Below are positions 37,880 through 50,590 of a DNA stretch of 64,000 nt, in pieces (positions within the stretch are counted from its first letter, which is position 1; every line of letters begins with the position of its first letter). Made by a program: the position numbers and the translations under genes. The notes under the pieces are model-generated. The model made no database searches and was not told the origin of the DNA. It saw nothing but the letters and a program-made list of their open reading frames with translations. The DNA comes from Acridotheres tristis (taxonomy: Eukaryota; Chordata; Aves; Passeriformes; Sturnidae): NCBI GenBank assembly GCA_037013685.1, contig CM072886.1, positions 64,432,433 through 64,496,432 of the forward strand, given 5' to 3'.

Positions 37880-40800
37880 CTGCAGTAGGCTGACACTGTT
37901 CTAGAGTTTCTGTTTCACCATGCATTAAACAAGGTCTGTGTTACCTAGCATTTTAGTGAAGTGCATGGACAAGTTTTTCATGAAAAGCATCCCGTAGCAC
38001 GTAGCTATTATTGAATACTGGCCAGATTATTGCACACTTTGTAAAGCGTTTTTAGCCAGGCTCTAAAAATCAATGAGAAGACACAGGAACTTGAATTTCT
38101 TCTGTGCTAAAGAACTTTCCTATGACATGGTGATAGCTTTTGGGGCTTCATGGGAGAAAACCCAGAGCGCAGAAGATACCATGAAGATGCAATTTGTTAG
38201 TTTTGCAAACACAATACAGATACGCCATGCTAAGACCATTCCTCTCAACAGCAGAACTGTTCAGCTCAAGAAATGTGAAATTTCTGTTTCTACACTTCTC
38301 TTTCTATGATCTTTTTGACTGATTCCAAGGTGACAGATGACTGGGTGGCAGAATATGTGATGGATAGCTTGATTATTTTAACAATTAAATATGTAATGAA
38401 GAGCTGGAAAGGTTCCATGTAAGTCTCATTTTCACCCTGGTTAAATATGGTGTGCATAATTAATTTTCAAATATGAAAGGGCTCCAGCAAGAAAAGAAAT
38501 GAAGGAAAGTTGAAGAGATGGTGAATATTTTATCAAACGTCACTCATTCAAAACTCATTAATATACATAGTCCAGGAGTAACCATCTCTTATGAAATTAA
38601 ATGCAGCAGTGCTTATTTTCTCAGCAGATTATCCAGTTTATTCTTGAACATAATGGTTTAATATCATCTATGGACCAAGCTTGTGTGCCTCTCAGAGAGG
38701 CCATCAGAAGGTGAAAAGTCACAACTTTCTGTGGGGAGGTCAGAGGTAGCATAAATTTAAAAGTAAGAAGACTTTGTGCTTTTGGTCAATACACAAATTT
38801 CTTTAACAGTAAAGCAATATGAGCTGCTTTTCCTCATCCACAAGGGATTAATCTTGTCTCCCTGGAGCCACCTCAGAGCTCTGACCTAGGAAAATGAGGT
38901 TCTTCAGCACTCAGTGAAGTGAAACCGACATGCTTGGGAAGATTTGGACCTGCCTAGTCAGTCATGTGCCTTGTGCACAGACCACCAGCAAACCTCCTTC
39001 TCCCTCTGTGACCACTGGTGGCCAAGGATGAGGGAATGGTCTTGTGTTCCTGTGCATCTGAACTTTGGATCTCAGCACTGGCTTTTCCCTGTTTAAGAAC
39101 ACAGTTTCTTTTTTCTTTGTGCTCTTTCTTCAGCTGGAGACAGTGATTTCCCCATTTGCTTTCTGAGACCCTGCTTCACTCAGCAACTGGTTAGAGGTGA
39201 GGAAAACGGCACAATGCTCTGTCACCATTTTGGACTTAATGGAGATGATGAAAACTTGGACATTCTTCTCGAAGGAAAATCCATTACTTCAAAATTTATG
39301 TGTTCTAAATTACAGTACTTAAAATGCCTCTCTGTGCTATTCTTTTTTTCCCTCTGGAATTTTATTTTTTTCATAATTGTGAAATTTTTTTATAAATAAT
39401 CAACTAAATGTTCTATTTCAATTTGTTGGACCAAATCTATGTATCCCTTTTGGGCCCTGTTCATTATTCCTCAGATGTTTGAATGCCACAGATGGACAGG
39501 CTATGGTCTTTATCTTTTCCCAAAGGATGTAGACTACTTTGTCAGACTGAAAGCTCCAGATATTCAGGTTCAAATATGATCTAATTATACCACTCCACAT
39601 CATAAAATCAGGACTTAAAAAAAACTGTTTTTCTTTCAAAAAATTAGCAGGGAAATCCTAGCTAGTTCTATAACTTAACTTGTGAGCAGTGTGATTCATA
39701 CCTAGAGAATGCTTTGAAGATATATTGTGTTATGTAAATGCCAAAAAATAATAATTATAATAATTAGAATATTATTAAATATGGGAGGGGAGAGAAGATT
39801 AAACAATGGGCTTCATTATGAAATGCTTTTGGATGAACTAAGGCTGAGGACATTTATTAAATGTAGTGCCATTCCTCTGCAAAAGAAACATCCTTGTGCC
39901 TGCATGCTGCTTTCTGATCTTAGTGCACATCCTTGGTCTCTCAGAATGAATCAGATATGAGCAAGAAACCCAGCATAAGGAGGAAAAATGAGTGTAGCAC
40001 AGAAGCATTATTGTATTCTTGCTGCCAAGAAGAGACTGTTTTTATTCTCAATTACTCAATCATGGCCACCAAATTCCTAGATATGTAATTCAAGAGGCTT
40101 TGAGGTTGTCAGTGAAGTTGGAGGCAACATCCTGGTCCATTTGAAAAGTTAAAATTTTGTTATGTTGAATTTTCCATGTGTTATTTCTTCTCACCTGACA
40201 CTGTGGACATAAACTTTAAAATATCTTTCTTCTTTGCTTTTCTGAACATTCAATTTTTTAAGAGGATCCACTGATCACTATGATTATTATTTACTAATTT
40301 TGTTTGCTGTAGTTATTGAAAACTTCATTTCAGGCTCATGACAGCTCTGGACCAGAATGTATTCAGAAGCCATCACATGGTACATCTCAGAGTGATGGAT
40401 AGGATATTGAGATACAATACTGTCTTCTTCTTTGTGGTATTTTTACGCTGTCTTATGTCTCTCTTTTTTTTTTTCCTCCAACGTTTTATACTTTTATTTC
40501 TTACATCTCATCTGAGAGTCGTAATAAGTAAGATAGAGACTACTGTGGAGTCACTGCTTATGTGTGTAAATAATTACCGGGTGTTTTGGTTTCATTCTGC
40601 ATTGTTGTGAAAACAGGTCTTGAAATCTCAAAATTTGTCATTAACTAAAACTTTTTGGGGGTTTTGGCCACTCTATCTTTTCTCCACCATCTGCTTGGCA
40701 AACCATGTGGTCTTTGGGATGCAGTTAGAAGAGGTCTATTAAGATTTGTATAAGTGTTGCTGGAAAATAAACATTTTATTGGAATTTTTATGTTATTCCA

Positions 40801-43800
40801 TCAGACAAGGACACTCTTGCTAATTAGACCCTATCCCTGCACTTCCCATTTTTTAAAAAGAAATGTAAGCAGTTGAGATTTTGTCATTGGGATTAAACAC
40901 ATAGTTATTTAAATCTACATGAGATACATCATTCAGTATACCTCTAGGTATAGTTCTTTCCTTGGCACAACTGTATCTTGCTATCTTGGCACAGTCCTAA
41001 AATGAGGGTTTAGTCAAAACAGGACAGGTCACAATACAAATATTTTAAAAATAATGACAATAAACTACCAAATTAACCAGAAGTATTGTTGCAATAGATC
41101 AGTTATTGTAAATAAACTGCTCCTGACATGAGCTAAAATCTGTACAAATTATATTTCATAATAGCCTCACATCAGCAAATCTCTTCAAGGTGCTCTTTTT
41201 AATCTGCAATATCTTGGTTTCAAACTCCCTGCAGAATAAGAGACTATCTCTCATTTTAATGTTCCAAAGGTACAATACCACATATTCTTTCAAGAGTCAT
41301 TTGACAAAGAGAATAGAAAATGTTAGCCTCTTTATGAAGTGGAAAGCTTTAAAAAGCTCTTATTATTATTATTCTGCAAAATCCAAACACAGCTCAGGAG
41401 GGGTCTCTGTTAGGAAGCAATTTGCATCTCTTGGAATGATTTAAAACTGATGAAGAAGACAACTTGAGTGACTTCTTACCCACTGTGGACCTTGAAGGCT
41501 TAGGCAGAAAAGGAAGTTAAATATTGAAATTATTTTCCTATTGAAAGACACAAAAGCTGATCTGATATTTCGGCCTTCTGTCCCTGCTTCTGGGCCTTTG
41601 TCACTTTATCATCTGTGACCTTGACTCAGGGAATCACTGATCTCCATTTTATCAACAGCCAGTGGCTGCACAGTCTTTTGCTGATATTGACAGCACATGG
41701 TGCTGCATAAAAAATTGCACTGTCTCACTTCCCATGAAGTTACTTATTTTTAAAGATTGTTTTATCTACTGGCAACATTAAGATTTTCTTTACAATAAAT
41801 TCCACATAGCTCTAGGAGATCAAGCTGGATTCAGTGACAGAATCATGGGAAAGTAAATAAATAAGTGAGTTTGGACAATTGACTCTGAGAATTCAGCATT
41901 TGTTAAGGTATTCTAAAGAACAGAAGACTTTCCTGGACTGAAGAAACTATAAATGGGAATCAAAGGCAAATAACAACAGAGAACACATTTAGAGGACTTG
42001 TTTTCCTTATAGAAGACAAACATACCAACAACTAAATCCACAATTTTAGATAAAATTTACTGTATACCAAATGTAATATCTTTTACAGAGAAGCCCATAA
42101 GAAATGCTACAAAAATATGTGGAGGATCAACAAGTTCTTTAATTATTAGATCCATCTCAGTAATCTGCAGAGATACAAGGTGATAACTGAGATACTTAAC
42201 AAGAATTACTGACACTACTATTTGTTACATAACACAATTTGATGGAAATGAACCAAAACTTTTAGCATATGATGCTCCTCTAGAAGAACAGAGTTTGCCT
42301 GTGCTGTCTGTGAAGTCAATGCAAGCTTCAGCACTGACTTGGTAGGAGCAGAATAAAGCCAGTGAGGACAGAGAAAAAAACAATATGTGAGCTTGACCAG
42401 TCACACAAATGCTGCAGAAATGACCCACCTAAATTATCACACAAAGAGCTCCAAAGGAGCCCCAAACCTCACTTTGCTTTCCTGGATGCAGTTACTTTCA
42501 TGATGTATGGAGCCACAGATTGTCCCAAACTAAAAGCACACATAAAGGAGATTCTATGAAGGCCATTTCATTTAGAATTCAATCTGTATGGATTCTAAGA
42601 GCAAACCAAACATGTCTGGCTTCAGGATTTGGGTCTGTGATGGTATTTTACCACTTTTTTCACTTAAGTAAGTATTTTCTGGTTAAAAATTCAGTCTGCA
42701 GGACTTGTGGACATCTCTTGATAACACCTTAGAGCATACTTTGTGATCTGTGGTCTGCAGACTTATTGTAATCAGTGAGTCATATTTTTAAACAATCCTG
42801 ATGATGTGCATCCTCAGAGATTCAAACCCTGAGAGTTTCTGGTGAATTTACGAATTACTGACTTCAAGTGCAACTAAATATTTGTGCTTTCTTAATATAG
42901 GGTAAGAAAAGAAATGTCAACACAGTCTTTGAAAAATACATCTTCCAACAAGGCAAAAAAGGTTTATTCCATCACCTTATCCAGTTGTTTTGCACTATGT
43001 AGGTTGGAACTGCTTTGCATAGAGACTGATTTTCCTCTGATCTCTATAAAATGCTCACCACAATCTAATCCTCATTTGAACCTAAAGACATAACTGACAT
43101 CAACTGAGTGCATACAGTTTCTAGCATGAAAGAGAATTGCTAGGTGAATGTCTTGATCCCCCAGGTAGGTGTACATATATGTATAGGGACATACAGATCT
43201 ATGATTAAATATGTACTTCTTTGCATCTTCATGCACATTGAAGATTTTCTGTATATGCTTTGAGAAACAATTAGCTGAAAAGAAATGTTACTACATGCAT
43301 TTCTCTGGCGGAGAAACACTGAGAATTTATAGAGGGAAAGGCAGGCACTTGAGTATCTTGCCTAGTTTAGAAGAGAGAAAAGTTTCAAATTAAACCATTG
43401 GCTCTAGGAGACTCAAACACCTGCTACAAGTCAGAGGAAGAAAGAGGACTGTAGAACATTCTTATTTTCATCCAATCAAAAGGCTCCTTCTGGCTACATG
43501 TAATGCAGACAGAACTGATTCTGGAGGATGGCGTCTTTCCTTCTCATTGGGGATACCAAATGAAAAATACAGTTTGCTTGCTCACTACCATCACCCCATA
43601 AACTGGGAGAGCAGAGGTGGGGGGGAAGGTGAAGGAGAGAGCTTTGGCTGAGCAGAATCAAAGGGGAAAAGATTAATTGAATCAAGTAGTTGACAGCTGT
43701 CTTCACAGCATCTTGGCTTCTGAAGGCCCTAGTGGAGTTAGGATGCTGCAGTACTCTACAAAACACTCCCTCATCTCAGTTTTAAAAGGCTAAAAGGCTT

Positions 43801-46073
43801 CATTGAGCCTTATCACATCAAAGCCAAGCATCTGCATGTTTCAGTTGTGGGGCATCATGTGTCTGGCTCCCCTCTGGCTCTCACTAATCCCCTGGATTAT
43901 CACAGCTCTCTAAAGTGGCTCTTAAAAACCCTGTGAAAATAGGACTCCAAGTGGGTGTGTGAGAAGTGGGGACTGAAGCAATAAGGCTTCCTGTGCCTAT
44001 GGAATTCATATAATCACAGCCTACATTACCCAAAAAAGGTGTTGAAAGGTCTGCTTTTGCCCCAGCTGATCCCAAACAATACTAGTTCTCAGTGAGACAA
44101 AACAAGATTGAGTGTGTTTCATTCGTTTGCTGGAGCACATCTGAGCTGCTGCTATGAGTTATAGCTCATGCTGAGCACACGAGGCAGTGCTCCTCAATGA
44201 TCTTCCATCATTCAGGATTTTTTGCTCTCTTTTTCAAAGTCATCATCTGCAAATCAGGGAGTTGTGCAAGGTGATGATGCCCTCCCAGAGGGGCTGTGGT
44301 TTGTACGAGGTGGTCTTTGGCATGGGCTGCAAAGAGAGATGACGTGAGAAGCCTTTGCTGAGGAGGTGGCATCTGACTCTTCCATTGTTGGTGTCTGTCC
44401 CTTTGGATTTCTGTGGAGGAGATGGTCTCATAGGGCTGCTATCCCAGCAGTTCAGGTGTGAAAAAAAGAGGGCTCCAGCCTGTACTGTCAGTCCAGTGCC
44501 TTTCATAATCCTCAAATCCACTTCAGAGAAAAGAAGCCAAGCAATGAACACAAAAAGCAAAGGTTTCACTGTGTAAAGGGGCAAGAAGTTTATGCAGACA
44601 GTACGGCTCTCCCCTTGTCTTAGATCTGTTGGCTGCTCATTCCCAAAGGAAAATATAATAATCCCCATGAAAGTCATGGTATTGAGAACTAAATGATAGT
44701 AAACCCTAAAATCTTCAGTAGTTCATGAGATTTTTTTTCCTTTTCTCTCATTTAAAAATAAAAAAGATTATGCATGTCTGACATTGACACAAAGTCTGGA
44801 GAACTGACCCATAAAGTAATTAGGAGAGGAATTCACCCTCTGCTCTGCCCCCTCCCCAACCTTTCCCATCTCAAAGCCAGATCAGATGAAAGGCAAGCTC
44901 TGTTTACTTCCTGATCTGTCTAATTTCAGTAACGAGGACCATCCTGACTTCATCTTCCTGCAGCTGCTAGAACTGAAACTCAAGAGGCTGCCCCAGGCAC
45001 TGCAGCACCTTCTCAGAACTGCTTGACCTTAATGGATTAGCGTTTCCCTGAGCAGGTGGCAATATAACAAGAGGAGACAAACTTTTACACTTAGGAGACC
45101 TCTGGTGAATGGCATCAAATTTCAGAAGGTTGAAACAGAGCAGAGACTTCTGATGCCTTCCCACCTTAACCCTGTGCCACCTTAACCCCCTTGCTATGTA
45201 TATAAGTTACAGCTTTCCAGTTAGGAACCTAAGTCCGTTTATTAAGGAATCAAAGTAAAAACAGCCTTATATTCTTAATGTGTCCTACCCTCACAAATCC
45301 TGTCGAATTAAAGGAGAGCAATGGCTGCTTTGATTTCAGTCTGCTTATGCCTGAGTGTCTGAATAGGGTGTTAGGAGTATTACTTTAGGCTCTTCATTTT
45401 GCAAGTGTGTACCACAGAAAATGCATCATAGTCAAAGCAATAATAACACTTTTTGCTTTGAGGTTGCAATTCTACCAAGTAATTCAGGGTTTAAACTGGC
45501 AGTGCCAAATGCATTGTACTGTATGCTTTCAGTAGGTAGAAGAGCAGAAAAAAATGCTGGTTTATTTTGAAAAAGAAAAAAAAAATTTGTTGATTCCTCC
45601 GACACACATCAGCCCTAGTAACAGACCAGATTCTACTTTATCTTAGTGTACTTTCCACTGTCTGCTATGATCTGTTTGTTTAAGGATTCATCATAATAAT
45701 TACAAGCCAAAACTGTCAAACAGATGTCCAAGATCTGATAGCTAGGTGTCAGTTACCATATCAACACCTAAAGACAGAGACACCTCTACTTTGGCTTCAT
45801 TACATTAGCTCTTCATTTGCTCAGCACCTGCAACTCCCACTATGTTGACTTACAAGATCAGATTGTGCATGTTTTCAAACATGTTAGTTGCTAGATTTTC
45901 CAATCAGCAGCTCAGAAATGTGAGATTGGTTTTTTACAGAATACAAAGGAACATTTCAAGGAGACAGACAAGGCAGTAAAACAAGAGCAAGAAATATGTG
46001 GCTTTTGTTATAAGTAAACCTACTACCTTCTGAATGATTTGTTCTTGTCAATAATGTGTAGGAATCTTACTTA
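37880..46073. other. Long non-coding stretch
   Basis: About 8 kb of AT-rich sequence without a recognised gene. A block near 41570-41750 has retained complexity and could be a weak conserved element. A region near 43340-43430 vaguely resembles a decayed reverse MIR but was not called. Simple content includes a TTATTATTATTATT run near 41362-41375. If the 37.6 kb exon is real, upstream exons on the minus strand should lie here or beyond. Confidence 0.5.
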
Positions 46074-46163
46074 AACATGCATATGCATATGTTTATATAT
46101 TTAATTTTCTATATGCCTTTGTGTCAACTATTACATATACATGTACATATATGTGTTTGTGTA
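46074..46163. repeat. Alternating purine-pyrimidine AT-rich region
   Basis: The sequence is rich in CATATG, ATGCAT, TACATGTA and ATATATGTGT words, many self-complementary. It is a low-complexity region prone to cruciform or Z-type structure. Confidence 0.6.
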
Positions 46164-47805
46164 TTTTTAATCCACCTAAGATGCTACCAGATATTTATTT
46201 ATGCGATATTTATTTTTGGGCTCCAGTAGTTAATGCATTTCTTCTTCAACAGAATATATTTTGAGTATTTTAAAGTTGTCATGTCAAATGATTTCAGTGG
46301 AAAGTACTGACATACTATTTACTTAAAACCTGCAGTCATTCAAGATCAAGGACATTGTCCCTGTAAGAAAATAATGTCCTGAGAAGCATTGCTTCTGGGA
46401 TCACATCATGTGTTTGTCCAGTGACATCCAACTGTTCTGAACATATCTGGCTCTGTATTGTCCTGTCCCTGAAGACCTGTATCGCCATATACTGTTCATG
46501 AATATTAAAAGCACGATTATACTTTTCACCCCAGCATAGTTCATCTGTCTATCCAGATATGTATGTCAGCTATTTTAACTGAAACTGTCTCTCTGACTAG
46601 TACCTCACATACTCGTATAGTATTTGCATGACTTTATGAATACATCAAAATTGTAAAGCTGCATGTCTTACGTGCACATTTTTGAATTTCTTTAGTAAGA
46701 GTGAATTCCCCAGGGCCTGCACAAAGCGGGAGGAGAAGTAACTGTCAGACAGAAAGATCAGCAAAGATGAGATCAGTGGATTTCTCCCCTAGTCTGGTGG
46801 GGCCCCCTCAGAGAGCACTTGCTGATGCTGTGACCATGCCAGCTTCATGGGCAGTCATACACAGCTTTGCATGAGTGTCCACCTAAAAAAACTCCTCCTG
46901 TCCTCTAATAGAAAAAAACTACTGTAGAGCTTAGCAGCAGGAGGCCAGCAGGTTTTAGCATGTGGCTTGATTTCATTCTCTGCACAGTGGATCTCCATGT
47001 CCTGAGACCTCCTCTGAGGACAGCCCAGAGGGTGCATCTCCTGCTCAACATAGACTGGAACGAGGAAGATGTTATAGGAGTGAAGTAAAGGCAGAAGCAT
47101 TCAAATTAATACACAGTGCATATCATTCAACTTCAGCAGAAATCTCACATATATGTGAGAGTCAGAGAAATCCTGGAAATTTCTGGCACTCCCTTAGATT
47201 TGGGCATCTATAAACTAATTAATGGATGGCATCATCTCTACAATGCAATAGGTAGATTTTTTATTTGTGGCAGATATAATAATGATAGTTTCTTTCATTT
47301 GGTTTTAGTAATAATCTTTATTTAATAATTAATACAAGTATAATTTAATACAGTACAAATTAAAAGTATTCTTCATTTCTCTGTAATGTTTCAGAAAGCC
47401 CTGTCAAAGGACAAGCGATAGTAATTGCTTACAAAATACATGCATTAGTCAGATCATATGTAGACATTTACTTTGCAATACCTAAGAGCCTTATCCTCAT
47501 GTCAGTTTACAACACTGTTACTATTCTGAATAGTAATCTTTCTATTTGTCAAAAGAAACCAGTCAGATACAGCCCATATCCTTGCATGGTATAACTATAA
47601 AATATGGGCAATCATTTTTGCTTGAACACTGAACTTCATGGTAACCATTGGACAGATTTCACCCAGAAATCCTTCAGCAGTCACCATTTACATTATGGCA
47701 TCAGTCCTACTGAATAAAACAGTATCTCTCTTTTCCATAGTTAGATGAGAAATAAGACTTTTTCCATGAAGGTCTGTGCAGACAATTCCCACCAGCAAAG
47801 GCTCT
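46164..47805. other. Non-coding unique DNA
   Basis: AT-rich with TA-rich runs near 47300-47360. No gene or known repeat. Confidence 0.55.
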
Positions 47806-47990
47806 GTTGACTAACGAGTCACGTTATTAAGTGGGGCACGTGGAATTCCCCAAGTATCTCCACCACAGTATTACACTGATGTGTCACAGTCTTGTGGTAT
47901 TTAAATTAGCAGTGCAGATAAGCCATTATTTTGCTGTGAGGTTGCTGCATCTTTCAGAGGTTATTCCCAGGCCAAAATGAAACTTCCACC
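47806..47990. promoter_or_regulatory. Candidate conserved non-coding element
   Basis: A compact complex block with CpG-bearing words (GACTAACGAGTCACG, GGGGCACGTGGAATTCCCC) in CpG-poor surroundings. CACGTG is a canonical E-box, and GGAATTCCCC resembles an NF-kappaB-type site. TAAATTAGCAGTGC and GCCATTATTTTGC add homeodomain-like cores. Regulatory status is inferred from texture. Confidence 0.3.
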
Positions 47991-50531
47991 TCCAACCAAA
48001 GCCTTCAGTCATGCCAAAACCCTGCAACAAGAAGCAGTAAAGTTGTCCTGACATGATCACTTAATGAGGCCTATATATCTTTCCTTAAACCATGGTTTGG
48101 TACTTAACTCTTCTTCCAAAATCATAATATGATAGCAGTTTTGTTTTCCCAGCACTTTATGATTTTGGTAGAGGAAGGATAAAATCATTTCCTACAGCTA
48201 AAACTTAGCATAAAGAAACTTAAACATTGTTTTACATTCATTCCAGAAGTTAAAAGGAAAAACATGAGTATTTTTCAACCTTTGTTTTAATTTCTCATTG
48301 TTCTGTCATATAAAGGACTGTCAAGAATTGGTGTATGATTACATATATAATATTAGCATGGGTCTCCCACTGCAAGTGAGTACTTGCTGTCCTTAAAAGA
48401 GCTAATAATTAGGCTGCATGTATACCGAAATATTTGGTTTTCCTCGTAACCATTAGAGACCATAGCATTTTTGGTTCAGATGCTTCCTACCCACAGATAG
48501 TATCTTAGTTTTGGTTGGCTTTTCAGTCAAAAAACAGGAAAGGAGTGGCAAAGAACACTGAATTTTTAATAAAGCAATAATGGCTTTAATCTTCCTTGCT
48601 CAACAGTTGCAAAAGAGTGAAACATCAAAGAAATATAAGTAAAAGATGAAGAATACGTAGCAGGAACAAAAAAGCCCAGACAGAAGTTGTCTCTTAGCTA
48701 TCCCTTACACGTATTCTGTTTTCCAGCTTCAGACCCAAATCCTCAAGTGGTCACAGTTAAAAAAAAGACTGGGAGCCTTTTACAAAGAAGAATCAATTCT
48801 GAAATGTAAAAAAGATTGGTTATTGGTGGAGATCTTTTTCACAACAAAATTGTGTAAATTTTGCATTATGCAGACTTCAAATGTTGTAAAACCAGCTGCT
48901 AAAAAAAGTGTCTGTGGGGAAAAGGCCTGACTTGAGGGAAAAAAACCAGAGTGGATAAAAGCTTTGTGAAAGAAATCTCTTTCCTCACCTTATGAAAGAT
49001 GTTTATTGTGACATGAGCTGGAATTTGGAGCTCCTGTGTGTTGCACCATATTCGTGCACCTCTTCTGATGGGAAAAAATGAAAGATATTTGCTTGGAGTT
49101 GCTAAAAAACTTGGTCCCAGGCCTAATGAAGCTAGGAAAACACTTGCTTCGATTACTGTGCATGCAAATGCAGGGTCTTTATGCCCTGTGGATCAAGATG
49201 ATCAATCTCATAGATGTCATGAGCTTAGAAAGGAATCATCACTCCCGACACCTTTAATCCAAGAGATCTTTATTTATGTTGTGAAGAAGCTGCATGTTTT
49301 TATAAAGGTCAAGGTCTTCAGATGTTGCAAAAAGCATCTTTTTGGTAGATTTTCAGAACTAGAGATTTTAGTAAACTTGATTGTTTTGTATTTCTCCAAA
49401 GTGGACATAAAAGGATTCGAAACTGGCATGTATATGAGACCTTAGACCATTACATGTAAAAATCCCATCTTCTATAAATCTAAGGACAGTTTTGTTGCTT
49501 GGCATGTTTAGAGAGATATAGTACTCACTTTGGGGCTTTTTAATTTTACTTTTATCCTTTTTTAAAAAATTACTTTCCATTGTTTTAGGAAAACATTCAA
49601 ATAACTTCATGACCATCTACCTCCCAAAATTCTCTCATCATTTTCAATTGGCTGCAATACGCTTTTTTACTTCCTGCCCTAAACTTCCATATAATGTCAC
49701 ATCATGGTCTGTCCATCAGCTGCCAAACTTGTCCCTGTCTACTGATCTAGGAAACATGAATACTTTCTACCAGATCCTGCAGGGTGCCTATCACATCCTC
49801 ACATGATTTCTTGTTGCCAAACATCAGCTGAGAAATTTATCCTGCCTAAAGATCTGGGTTTATTTATCACATCTAGCATTTTATTTGGAAAGCTTTCAGG
49901 GAAAAAAATGTAAAAGAACCTCTCATCATGCCAGTGGACTGAAACACCTTCAGGACTTTTTTCTGCCCCTCTTTTCAACAATTCTCTGTTGCTTTAAATT
50001 TAAATTGTCTAAGGCTTCTGAGCACACAGTGAAACTTCTTTTAAAGAGATTTTGCTTGCCTTGTGTTTCTCAAACTCTTTACTCCATCTCTGACTCATTT
50101 CACGTGGGAGTATTTGCAAAACTCTTTGGCTCACCCAGTCTTTGATTGACGTCACCATTGTCTCCTTGCTATTTTTATCCACCTTGTCAGGGCTAGTAAG
50201 CACAGTGCAGCATGTTGATTCCGAGTCAATTTTTCATCAATGTTATGCAGCTTGAAGGTTTTAGTGATGTCTTTAAAGCTGCTTAGTTGATCTTTATGTA
50301 GAAGCTTAAATAAATGCTGTTTGCATTTAGGAATAGTAAATCTGGAGGATTTCTGTTCCTCATTCTTTGCCACCTCAGCAGCAGTAAGGTGCTTTGCAGA
50401 ATTTCAGCCAGTGCCTACATGTCATTTATACTTAGTTATGTATTGGTATTCTCATGATTCATCACAGAAGAGGGAGGGTGGCAGGGAATTTATGAGGGAA
50501 AAAAAAAGAGGATGAAATAATACAAATGCAC
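47991..50531. other. Non-coding DNA; possible decayed frames on minus strand
   Basis: Several minus-strand open frames follow one another at 50152-50373, 50009-50203, 49799-49981 and 49368-49616, in differing frames. Their lysine-rich translations are faintly protein-like, so a very old retrocopy or transposase relic was considered, but no family motif could be named. A 135-codon plus-strand frame (49038-49445) also lacks resemblance. Confidence 0.4.
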
Positions 50532-50590
50532 CTTGCCACAGTTTTCACATATAACCTCTGGCAAATCACTCAATCTTTCCACCCTGGCAG
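50532..50590 (+). mobile_element. Short MIR-like fragment
   Basis: CTTGCCACAGTTTTCACATA, then TAACCTCTGGCAAATCACTC and AATCTTTCC, parallel the central MIR segment (CCTGTGTGACCTTGGGCAAGTCACTTAACCTCTC in part). The fragment is short and diverged. A weaker one of the same type lies at 52800-52842. Confidence 0.42.
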